Positions 54,884-64,000 of a stretch of 64,000 bases of DNA are shown here, in pieces. Every line of letters starts with the position of its first letter. The stretch's first letter is position 1. Source of the DNA: Nothopassalora personata (Eukaryota; Ascomycota; Dothideomycetes; Mycosphaerellales; Mycosphaerellaceae); contig CM066288.1 in NCBI GenBank assembly GCA_033816765.1, positions 3,720,001 through 3,784,000 on the forward strand. The letters are read 5' to 3'. The translations under genes and the position numbers were made by a program. The notes under the pieces are model-generated. The model was not told the DNA's origin and did not search any database. It was given only the letters and a program-made list of their open reading frames with translations.

Positions 54884-56850
54884 TCAATGCCTCTCCGTAA
54901 AGTACCACGGCTCCCTGCCATTGTATTCGTCCCCAGGTACCTCGAACGGTAGGTCGATGATACTCCTGAATACAGTCATGTCGACCAAAGAATCTTCCTC
55001 CAAGTGAGGAGGCTCTTCGCCTTCACTGTCGGTCTCACTATCCTCCTCACCATCTGTGTGACGTTGTCTCTCTTTCGCCTTGGTCGGTGGTGTTGGTAGT
55101 AGGTCCTTCGGAACTGGCAGGAGCACACCACACTCCCAATTCCGGCACGTAATGCGCTTCTCCTTCCTATCCTGGTCAAAGGTGTCAGTAGGTGAATGAG
55201 GCCCGTCTACTTGTTCATTCACTTTTTACCTTCGGAATCTCTCCCCACGCCGATTTGGACAGATTAGCAGAGCCGTGATACAACCAAGCGAGATGCTTTG
55301 ATCGCGCGCATAGTATCTTGTTGTGGCTTAGAAGGCCTTTCCGCGTCGATTTGTAGTCTCGAAAGATTGCACGTGGGAAAGTCTTTCCCTCGAAATACTT
55401 GCGTTGCAAGCAGATGGTCCCGGCTGCGCCTGCTGTGGACGCTTGGACAGTCTCCTTCGTGGGGAAGTAGACGCGCAGCTTGTCCTTAATGTCCTTTTCT
55501 GACAAGCTGGAGCCTTTACTTGAGCTGGCACCCTTGGTTGAATGCGGCTTTCTTGCGAAGAAATTGGACGCCGCTTTCGACTTCGCCTCAGCTGCTTGAG
55601 CAATGAGATCCTGCCCTGCTGCCGCAGAGTGTAGGTCTTGCAGTTGAGAGTCGTTCAATTGCCCGATTGACGATGCGGCAAAGTCGATCTCAAGCTCTTC
55701 TGGGGGAGCGGCTAGACCGAGGTGCCGCACAGCACAGCTCAGCCCTAGAAGACCTGTGCGCTCCGCTCCGGTGCGTTCATAGTTCATCCCTCCTACTGTG
55801 TGAATGAATGCCATCTCCTTCGTAGCACTGAAGTCGAAGCCAAGCACACCTTCACGCACATCTCGATCAAGGCCCTGCTTTTCGAGGAAGAACATCAACT
55901 CCTGTCCAAAGAACGTGAGGTCTTGTGTTGTTTGAATCGTGTCTTTCGGCAATCGTGGCAAGTCGATCATGAAAACAGTGTTCTCCATCTGTCCTGTCTC
56001 TCCCCAGTCAAAGTTCAGAAGGTTCGCAGAGGGTATTGCGACCCTCAGCTTGGCGGTGTGAAATAGAAGCATCAATTTCGAATGCATGCAGAAAATCACC
56101 CCATCCTGTTGAAACGACGATTAGAACCACTCTCTCTGTCTCAGAATGTCTCAGGGGAATGGCGTTTCGGTCGGGGGGAAATACCATTGGTGGCAGACAT
56201 ATCCGGAGAAACGCTTCTGAACCGCTTGCCCACTCTCGATATCTCGTACGCTCGTCTGGGGTCTTGGCTTGCATTACGAACACACATTTCGTGCTACCGC
56301 CGTTGAGAGGTGTCTTAAGCTTGGAGAGGACCCATTCCGTATCCCACTGATATGCCGAGAGGACCGCGGTGCGGACTGAAGTGGGCTCTAGGACCTCCTC
56401 AAGCTTGATGTCGTGGCCGTCTCGTTCGTGACCGAAAGCCCAGGTCTTCTTGATGACACCGTGAGGGTACTTTAATGCCCCAGCTGGTAGCTTTTCAGTG
56501 GCGATGTCTGCTTTGGCTGCTGAAGAGGTGGGCACAGCTCTCATGCGCTCGCTGGCTGCATTCGCTGCGTCTGGCTTGCGGTTTTGCTATGTTGATATCA
56601 GCACGTATTTCGAATTTGAGGCCCGGCAACCCAGTCTTCGGCAGCTCACCTGTTCCTTCTTCACCCCCTCCGCAAACAACTTCAACCTCGCACCACTCTG
56701 CATCTCAATCGTGCTCTTGTCAATTTTAGGCACTTTCCGCGGGCTCCGCGCGGGTGGCGATATAGACCTCTCACGCTTCTTTGAAGCAGCTACGCGAGCG
56801 ATGCGCTCCTCCTCCATGGCTTTCCTATTGCCAAGCCCGGGAATCGGCAT
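54884..56850 (-). CDS. TDP1: Tyrosyl-DNA phosphodiesterase 1 (Tdp1)
   Basis: Exons 56850-56650, 56586-56185, 56105-55230 and 55171-54884 (introns of 63, 79 and 58 bp) give 588 residues. The two HxK motifs of the phospholipase-D-like fold are visible: H209-S-K211 in FCMHSKLMLL (made by splicing after PPM) and H462-N-K464 in LLSHNKIL, followed by WLYHGSANLSKSAWG. The enzyme removes stalled topoisomerase I and other adducts from 3' DNA ends in the nucleus. The first exon is basic with PARSPRKVPK. The frame stays open upstream of this ATG for about 97 codons to an ATG at 57141, including 13 alanines from a trinucleotide repeat, so a longer isoform is possible. An acidic insertion (TDGEEDSETDSEGEEP) sits near the end. 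Confidence 0.92.
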
Positions 56851-57263
56851 TTTCGAGATGCTGCGAATGTTTGTGTGGTGAGAGTGTCGTGTGGGATAGA
56901 AAGCGGAGAGAAGTGGTGAATGCCTTACATGCGGTTGGAAGGCGCGGAGCGGGCGACAGGCAGCAGCAGCGGCGGCGGCGGCGGCGGCGGCGGCCACGAT
57001 GAGGAATTGTTTACTCAACGCGCGAGTGGGTTTCTGTGCTCGATGTTCTTCGGGATTCGAATGCAAAGATGAAGATGTGACGCGCTCCTCAAACGCGAAA
57101 GTGGTGCGACATTCACTCACTGGCTTGGTGCTGCGAGGCATATTTTGGAGTACATCAAGTTTCTTCCCAATGATCGTGACGATCAAGCCGACGAAAGCAA
57201 TGCTTCGAGACCCAAATACCGAGTATATTTCTTGTCTATACTCTTGGAACACCAATCCGCTCC
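56851..57263. other. upstream region of TDP1 with GGC repeat
   Basis: About 410 bp between the TDP1 ATG and the 3' end of the peroxidase gene. It holds a (CAG/CGG)n tract at about 56961-56995 that encodes poly-Ala if the longer TDP1 frame is translated. Confidence 0.5.
56961..56995 (+). repeat. GGC/CAG trinucleotide microsatellite
   Basis: About eleven to twelve CAG then CGG-type units, in the leader or an N-terminal extension of TDP1. Confidence 0.85.
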
Positions 57264-59460
57264 TCAAGCAAAAGCAGCGCCCACAACGACTGAGCAATCC
57301 CGCATACTCAAACGAACGCTGTTCGGAACTCCCAGCAAAGTCAGAGCCTGCCATGCACTCGCAAAACTAGCACCCCAAGCACCCTGATTACCCACAAAAC
57401 TTCTAAACTGCCTCCCAACACCCCTCGTAGTCTGATTTAAACTGAGATTGATGTCGCTATCGAAGCGAGCCATGCCAGGTTTGGGGAAGTACGTCTCATT
57501 GTAGTAAGCCACGTCCCACTGTCCAGGCGTAGTGTCCTGCGGCGTGCCAGCCGGTATCCCATTATCCGCCTCAAAGTTCGTGATCGAGGTACTGTGTGCT
57601 CCCACCAGCGCGGCGAGGTCGCGAGCTGTGAAGCCTTTGTCGACGAAGAGTTGGAAGAGGGTGTTGTGGTCTGACCCAGGGCCGAAGGCGTGAGGCATTA
57701 GGCCGTCTGGTGCTGCGACATCAGTATCGGTGCGACCTACAAGCACTCGGCCGACGCGGCCTCCTGGGCAGGCGAGGACCCCGAGGCTGCCGGCGACTTG
57801 GATTAGGTCTGCTGCTGTTAGGTCGTAGCCGAAAGCTTTGTATTCTGTGAGTTTTTGTTTGAGTTGGCTGTGGTAGTCGTGGAGGCCGTTGTTGTCAGGC
57901 CGGTTGATTTCGGTGCTGGAAAGTAGCAGAGAACCGTCGGCGCCACCTGCTGCGGGAGCGTAGAATGGCAATTTGGTCGAGAAAGATGTTGAATCGTGGA
58001 AGGCAAATCGGATCGCTACTCGAGCCATATTGGTGCATTCTCCATTGACTCGCATGAGCGGTGCCAAGTCGCGCACAACATCGGACCAAAAGGCCGGACA
58101 GGCCGTTGATGTAGGCGTAGCTGATGTCGTCGTCGTTGTCGTGCTCGGAAGTAGACTGCTCGACGAAGGTGATATCATTGAGCTACTCAGAGAGGTCGAA
58201 AGTGCGGAGGTAGTTGCACTCGAGAAAGTGCTAGATGTCGTCGAGCTTGTGCTCGATGGTGCTACTGACGATGTGATCGAGGAAGTCGAGGCGGTGACTG
58301 TGCTCGTCGTCCTACTGGTCGAAGATGAGACGGCACCTGCTTCGCACGAAGCGATCGAAGTATTGGCTCCAGAGTAGTACACATTGAGTCGGTCTGGCCC
58401 GCCACAAATTTGTGCTGGATCGCCTCGACATGTCTGGTAGCATGAGGACTGATCCAATGCACATACACCATGGTTTCTCAACGCATTGCCGCACCAACAC
58501 TCTTCTGCGAACTCCAGCCCGCTGTAAGAGTAGCCTGCCCGGCCGCACGCAGACAGACATCCATTCACAGTCATGTTTGGACCGCCACCTGGAACTTGCT
58601 CCACAAGCTGTAATGTTCGAGCAGCGGAATCGTCAGTGTAGCATCCTAAGGACTGCCATCCAACTAATGTGGTACTCGGGTTTCCAGCACCTGCATCAGC
58701 ACTCTCATAGACATTGAGCCTGTCTAAACCACCGCAGTACTCTGAGGAGTTACCTGCACATGGCATGTTACAGCCACTGGTCGTCGTGGCACCAGGGCTG
58801 CGGATGGATCGGTCGCACCAGCATTCTTGTCCATACTCTACTCCAGCCAATGTGTAGCCATTGAGCTTACAGACGGCCGCACAACCCGCTACCGTCATGC
58901 CAGACCCGCTCACCGCTACCGCGTTACGAAGTGTCCTTGAGCTAGAGTCCGTGTAGCAAGCAAGATAGGTCCAGCCAGGTGGTCCAGGGTTCGCGATTGG
59001 TCCAGAGTCGCTGATGCCATTGTTGTAGACGCTCAGTCTATCTCCGTTGCCACATGTCTGAGACGAGTTTCCAACACATTCCATTGAGCAATCAGAGTCC
59101 GGACTCTTGGTGGCATTGAACAGTCGCTGATCACACCAACACTCAGAACCGTATTCGAGGCCTGCCCAGCTGTAGCCATGAGACCCACAATACGTAGTGC
59201 ACGTATCTATCGTCTGCACATTGTCCTTGTCTGTGGGTGCTCGAAACGCGAGGGTTCGCTATCCACAGAAAGCCATCAGCTTTGCACATGGGTCGCACAT
59301 TTCAGTGCACACCCTGTCTATCTTGTCCCCCGATACATACCGTACTCTGGCTATCCTGATAACATCCATGGTACGTCCAGGTCTGTGTCGACTGCCTAGC
59401 AACATTGAGAGGTGTTGTCGCAGCCAAAGCTACCAAGAAAAGGACGAGTGCAGACAACAT
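57264..59460 (-). CDS. Secreted protein with three WSC domains fused to a class II-type heme peroxidase
   Basis: Exons 59460-59341 and 59258-57264 (82-bp intron, GTATGT...ATAG) give 704 residues. A signal peptide (MLSALVLFLVALAATTPLNV) precedes three cysteine-rich WSC domains (about 30-120, 135-225 and 240-335). Each begins with a GCYxD- or ACYTD-like strand and contains GLEYG.ECWC or a variant, ending C.G...Q.CGG.DRLNVY. A Ser/Thr-rich, probably O-glycosylated linker (about 350-425) leads to a peroxidase domain with distal R457 and H461 in RFAFHD and proximal H595 in LVGAHSTS. It resembles ascomycete class II-type peroxidases related to lignin-degrading enzymes. The WSC domains probably bind cell-wall or other glycans, so the enzyme may be held at the wall or on plant polymers. 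Oxidative substrate unknown. Confidence 0.88.
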
Positions 59461-61190
59461 GTCGAGCGAGGCCACAACGTGTACCCGGCTACCGGTTTGC
59501 ACATGCGCAGTGTCGATCCTTTATCCAGGAGCATGCTGACCACGCTGCAGCCTACACGCCCACGAGCTAGCTTGTCCATATCAATGCAATGGGACTATCG
59601 GCAGACGTGGCTGCGAATCGCATCCGCGACGCGCCATGCTCTGCAGGCGCATCGTACCAAGGACGGTGAGCTGAGAGGTCCTGGAGCGCCATCGCCTCTT
59701 ACTTCTCCATGTATGCAAGCGTGACCCACGTGAGGAGCTCGATTGCGACGTGCTAAGGGAATTAAGTTGCCGTGTTGCTCCAATCTGGATTAGCTGAGCA
59801 ATATTAATTCGTCCACACAGTTATTCAAGAAGACGCTATCGTCCTCTGCATCGGCGGAAAATCCGTCCGTCCTCTTGACTTCGTCTTCTCGTCTTGGAGG
59901 ATCAATACATTGTGGACGATCCCACCCGGGCGCTCCTGCTGCCACGGATTGATTCTGCAGCACATATGCTTCGCCAAGAGGTCTGTCCGCGTAGGTACGA
60001 GAACGCCACAATTAGTGAGCAAGAAGACGAACGCGCTGATCTTTCCATCAATGTCCAAGCATGTGGAAGATCGTGGTGGCAAAGATAGATGCGGTTTGAT
60101 GTGTGGTAGAGACAGTCGGAAGCATGCCAAGGAAAGAGGCGGGGCTGACAAAGGTTCGGTATGTCCACTTTAGGAAATACCGCCAATCTGATTTCTTTCC
60201 TATCCTTTCATTGCATCTCATGACCATCCGACCTGAGCATCACTTCACTGTATTACATCCAAATTCCCACGAACATCCCCTTCGTCTGGTACGTGACAAG
60301 CGATACATACGGAAGAATGTGAGCCAATGGCCTCAGTCACCAAGCATGCTGTCCAACCCTCTCGAAGCATCGCGAAAACCACGAGTATGCCCCACGTCGT
60401 GATATGCACCATGGAAGGCCCAGCAAGACCTTGATCCAGAACTCTACGGACATAGGTCGAGCACGCTGCAGAGCCCTACCAAATCATGGCCGTGTCCTTG
60501 CAGATGAAGGTTGCTTTCCCAGTCGTACCAGGTTATTCTTCGACATCATGATTGACTTGTTCTGCTGCCAGCGGAAAGTGGGCGTGGGAGGCATCCTTGT
60601 GGCCATTGTCCTGATCCCTTTCGTGCGTCGGAGACGCAAGAGATCAACACCATCAATGGATGCGCCCTTGACGTCGACGAAAGGAGTCGACGGGCAAGAG
60701 CAGCTCCCAGGGTATTCCGGGCCTGCATCTGGGCAAGGGGAGACATGAAAATGGCCATTGGTCAGAACAGCAATCTTCATTGAATGCTCCTCACCAAGGA
60801 CACTTCAGTGAGCACGTGAAAGTCGATGCGAATCCGGGAGTATATGGGCTTGCCACAGCGCATGAACCGCATGAAAAGTCTGCCGACAGGACAATGCCTC
60901 GATAGTCCTTGAAAACAGGAGCTCAGACAGCAGTGCAGCTCCCGAATACTTTGATCTCTCGTGTATGCGCAACATTGTGAAAGCAGAGCTGTAGGCGAAG
61001 TTTAGGCTAAACTGGCTCTGCAGGTGCGGAGCTCAATGACCCGCCAGCTTGTGTGCGACATCGACTGGCAAGTACGCCTAATAAGTATGTCGGGATTATG
61101 ATGCATAGCCGGGGTACCTCATAAGCGCGACGACTCCTGTGCTGTCTCTGAACCCATTCTGGCCGAAGGCTCGAGCGAACGAACCTAGCC
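59461..61190. other. intergenic, one doubtful small ORF
   Basis: About 1.7 kb. The only candidate is a plus-strand ATG frame at 60404-60748 (114 codons) with a possible membrane helix (GVGGILVAIVLIPFVRRRRK) followed by basic residues. It has no conserved motif and is not called. No repeat was found. Confidence 0.35.
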
Positions 61191-62786
61191 ATGTCCACAG
61201 GTATCCTCAAAGTCTCAGGCGACCAGGTGGTCGATAACAATGGCAAACCTGTCGTTCTGCGAGGCGCAGCACTGGGAGGATGGATGAATATGGAGAACGT
61301 AGAGCTATCCTGATAAAACCCACCACCTGTCTCACTCATGCTCATGCTTGTAATAGTTCATCACAGGCTACCCAGGCCACGAATCCCAACACCGCGCGTC
61401 AATGCTCAAAGTCCTAGGCCAAGAAAAGTACGACTTCTTCTTCGACAAATTCCTCGAGTACTTCTTCACAGACTCCGATGCGAGATTCTTCGCCTCAAAG
61501 GGTCTCAACTGTCTCCGCCTGCCCTTCAATTACCACCACTTCGAAGACGACATGAATCCCCGCGTCCTGAAAGAGTCCGGCTTCAAGCACCTCGACCGTG
61601 TAGTCGGGCTTTGCGCAAGGCACAAGGTCTACACAATCCTTGATCTGCATGCTCTACCAGGAGGCCAGAATCCAGATTGGCATGCCGATAATGTGACGAA
61701 CCATGCGAGTTTCTGGGATCATAAGGATTTTCAGGATCGTGTCGTATGGTTGTGGTGTGAGATTGCGAAGAGGTATAAGGATAATGCGTGGGTGGCGGGT
61801 TATAACTTCATCAATGAGCCTTGTGATGCGAGGCATTATCGATTACCGCAGTTTTATGACCGCATTGGGAAGGAGGTTCGCCAAATAGATTCGAATCATA
61901 TTCTCTGGCTGGATGGCAATACTTTCGCCATGGAGTGGAAGGAGTTTGAGCACGTCTTGCCAAATACTGTGTACGGTCTGCATGACTATTCGGTAAGTGG
62001 ACCAAAGGGTGTGGTCACAGTCTGAAGAGGCGACGCTGATCTACCTTGCAGATGATGGGCTTCCCTAAAGGCAGTCGATACGAGGGCACTTCTGAACAAA
62101 AGCAGCAGCTGGAGACGCAGTTCCTGCGCAAAGCAGAATTCATGAACAAACACGGCACCCCAATCTGGAACGGAGAATTCGGACCAGTATATGCCAACCC
62201 TCTACGCGACGAAGGCCACGACGAGATCAACGCAGCACGCATAGACCTCCTTGACCAGCAGTTGACCAACTACGATACGTATCGGATCCACTGGAGCATC
62301 TGGCTTTACAAAGACGTAGGCCTGCAAGGCATGATCCACACAGATCCTGCGAGCAAATGGATGAAGACCGTCGGTCCGTTCATGGAGAAGAAGCGAGCTC
62401 TGCAGCTTGATGCATGGGGCAGATATCCGAGCAAGCAGGTGGAGGATGTGATCAATCCACTTGTGGATTTCATTGACAAGCACATCCCGCAAAGCAAAGA
62501 GCAGTATCCGACACCGTGGGCTACCGAGCGGCAGATCACCAGGATGATCAATCAGATGTGGATGGCCAGCTGTTTGAGCGACGAGTTCGCGGAGCTTTTC
62601 AAGGACATGAGCTTCGAAGAACTGGACGAGTGTGCGAGAAGTTTCCGTTTCGACAATTGTCTGCAGCGCTCCAAGCTGAACCGGGTGCTTGAAGCCCACT
62701 CTACACCGCCCGAGGCGGCTGAAGCATGGCAGCAGCCAAATTCGAAGGCACATGGTCACGTAGATGCTAAGCACGAGCTGCTGTAG
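61191..62786 (+). CDS. GH5 family glucanase (exo-beta-1,3-glucanase-like), no signal peptide
   Basis: Exons 61191-61298, 61357-61992 and 62052-62786 (introns of 58 and 59 bp) give 492 residues. The GH5 barrel is clear: KPVVLRGAALGGWMNMEN, LNCLRLPFNYHHFEDD, TILDLHALPGGQN, the acid/base E190 in GYNFINEPCD, and the nucleophile E290 in PIWNGEFGPV. The N-terminus starts directly with MSTGILKVSGDQVVD and has no signal peptide or membrane segment, so this member is probably intracellular, unlike the usual secreted exo-beta-1,3-glucanases. The C-terminal 100 residues (ERQITRMINQMWMASCLSDE) lie outside the barrel. Likely substrates are beta-glucosides or beta-1,3-glucan oligomers. Confidence 0.9.
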
Positions 62787-62814
62787 GCGATTGCCCGAGA
62801 AACACATCTCACTG

Positions 62815-64000
62815 CTAGAGATAATAGCCATTCCAGTTCAACCTAGCAAGCAGAATCTTGTGGGCTTCTGCATCTTCGAAGTCTGCATCGGTCGCGGATT
62901 TGGGCAAGCGATCGATCTGGTCCTGCAGTGATGCGCAAGCCTTTTTGGCTGCTTCACGTAATTCTCGAAGCTGGTCGTCGATGGTATTTGCGTCTTCAGA
63001 ATTCTCGGCCTGTAGTAAGAAGGCGGTCTTCAATATGATAGCCAGTACGGCCGCCATGGCAAGGTGCAACTTCTCTTGCCGTCTCTTGAGAAACAGTCTG
63101 GTCCTGATGTGTTCGAGGCATGTGTCGTGAGCTTGACGGAGACTCTCCATGCTGCATGTGACCTTGGTCTCCATGGTCCTCTCGGTATCCTCCCGCTTTA
63201 ACGATTGCTCGATATCGTGAGCATGGCGCATCATGGTGTTCCAAGGCTCATCAACGCCCACTGCCATGACATGGGACATGAGGACTGATACAAAATGATT
63301 TGCGTGGCTAGCAAATCTGCGAATGGATCCAGATACGGCACCGTCCTTGAGTTCGCGGGTCAAGTTGGCAGTGACATGAACCAATCGCAGCAGTTTCAAT
63401 AAAAATCGAAAGATGTCATCGTACTTGTTGAGTATCTCGGTGGTGATGATGGCACTGAGCGGTGCTTCAGCAGTGTACTGTAACCGCAGGAAGTCCAACG
63501 CGTAGATGGAATTCGGGTCAAGAACACGATCAATCTCATGCTCTGGCAGCTCGCTGATCGAAAAGCTGAGCCCGCCAGGCAGTGTGGCGTTGCTGGACAG
63601 CATTGAGTTCTTGCCTGGAATAGTACCTCGGTACGTTTCATTGAGAATGCCAGTCAATGTAAGTCGTAGTTCTGAGCTCGCTGGCGGCCAGCGCTCTTCG
63701 TGAGTCGCGCCGAGGCGAAGGCCCATGAGCTGTCCAGTCGGTATAGTGCCGCGTCTTCTTTCGGCAGACTGCACATCAGAACTGAAGAGTGCCGTCGACA
63801 GGCGATCGACAAAGTCAGCATTGCCGAATAGATGGAAAGCTCGCTGGAGCTGCATGTGTCCACGAAGATTATGCTCCTTGAACAGCTGACGCAGTAGGAC
63901 GCCATTGACCTGCCGATGCTGCTCTTGCACGAGCGGGCGCATCTGCTCAAATGGTCTGATGCTAGTATGCGTCATGAGCTGCTCCGGATCCAGCGAGTCC
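62815..64000 (-). CDS. Gamma-tubulin complex component (GCP family), 5' partial
   Basis: The C-terminal 394 or so residues are present. The frame is open through the right edge, and the ATG at 63975 is probably internal. The helical GCP C-terminal domain is visible: YTAEAPLSAIITTEILNKYD and IFRFLLKLLRLVHVTANL, a membrane-free helical block around ANHFVSVLMSHVMAVGVDEP, and a final LLARLNWNGYYL. Spc97/Spc98-type proteins bind gamma-tubulin through this domain at the spindle pole body. The divergence from the core GCP2/GCP3 pattern suggests a GCP5/6-like member, but the N-terminus would be needed. Its 3' end lies 28 bp from the convergent GH5 gene. Confidence 0.78.
   Translation of the reverse strand, partial: DSLDPEQLMTHTSIRPFEQMRPLVQEQHRQVNGVLLRQLFKEHNLRGHMQLQRAFHLFGNADFVDRLSTALFSSDVQSAERRRGTIPTGQLMGLRLGATHEERWPPASSELRLTLTGILNETYRGTIPGKNSMLSSNATLPGGLSFSISELPEHEIDRVLDPNSIYALDFLRLQYTAEAPLSAIITTEILNKYDDIFRFLLKLLRLVHVTANLTRELKDGAVSGSIRRFASHANHFVSVLMSHVMAVGVDEPWNTMMRHAHDIEQSLKREDTERTMETKVTCSMESLRQAHDTCLEHIRTRLFLKRRQEKLHLAMAAVLAIILKTAFLLQAENSEDANTIDDQLRELREAAKKACASLQDQIDRLPKSATDADFEDAEAHKILLARLNWNGYYL

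Noticed and set aside
60404..60748. Small ORF with one hydrophobic segment
   Set aside because: One hydrophobic stretch in 114 codons can arise by chance; no conservation could be judged.
1..64000. CRISPR array, prophage or biosynthetic gene cluster
   Set aside because: No spaced direct repeats, phage genes, or PKS/NRPS/terpene core enzymes were seen. The lone 2-oxoglutarate oxygenase and SDR are not accompanied by a scaffold enzyme.

Overview
The window looks like nuclear DNA of a filamentous ascomycete, most likely a dothideomycete. The evidence is: compact genes with one to three short introns (mostly 46-80 bp, GT...AG); fungal-only families such as EF-3, Zn2Cys6 factors, WSC domains, Fzo1 and Imp2; and one decayed Tc1/mariner-type transposon with the CpA/TpG depletion expected of repeat-induced point mutation (RIP). 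The class-level assignment is inference. Exon junctions were worked out by hand from GT/AG sites, reading phase and family conservation; there is no transcript evidence.

0-7 kb: tail of a probable Na+/H+ antiporter running off the left edge; a small protein built of two modules, each with three Cys-Pro motifs; a METTL16-type RNA m6A methyltransferase; a glycolipid transfer protein; a tartrate/malate-type dehydrogenase; and a spliced IBR/Rcat zinc-finger gene. 7-17 kb: translation elongation factor 3, mitochondrial inner membrane protease subunit 2, decayed coding remnants, an uncharacterised low-complexity protein, a DUF2011-like basic protein and a D-2-hydroxyacid dehydrogenase. 17-25.6 kb: a large disordered nuclear-type protein, a single-pass membrane protein, two poorly characterised small proteins and an F-box-like protein.

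25.7-28 kb is a decaying island: a candidate minus-strand orphan, an alpha/beta-hydrolase pseudogene with frameshifts, and the RIP-mutated transposon sitting in or beside its remains. 28-47 kb: the Fe-S maturation factor Iba57, an SDR enzyme, a Zn2Cys6 transcription factor, a 2-oxoglutarate/Fe(II) oxygenase, Tom40, a 6-phosphofructo-2-kinase lacking the bisphosphatase histidine, the AMPK gamma subunit Snf4, a PP2C phosphatase and the ESCRT-III subunit Vps2. 47-64 kb: the mitofusin Fzo1, a DUF676 lipase-like protein, a two-PQ-loop vacuolar transporter, Tdp1, a secreted protein with three WSC domains fused to a class II-type peroxidase, a GH5 glucanase without signal peptide, and a gamma-tubulin complex subunit cut by the right edge.

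The genes do not form a pathway cluster. Several are housekeeping: mitochondrial import, processing, fusion and Fe-S assembly (TOM40, IMP2, FZO1, IBA57), energy signalling (SNF4, PFK26-like), and translation and RNA modification. The most distinctive signals are the Cys-Pro module protein, the WSC-peroxidase fusion, the IBR/Rcat finger that appears only after splicing, and the hydrolase/transposon wreck.
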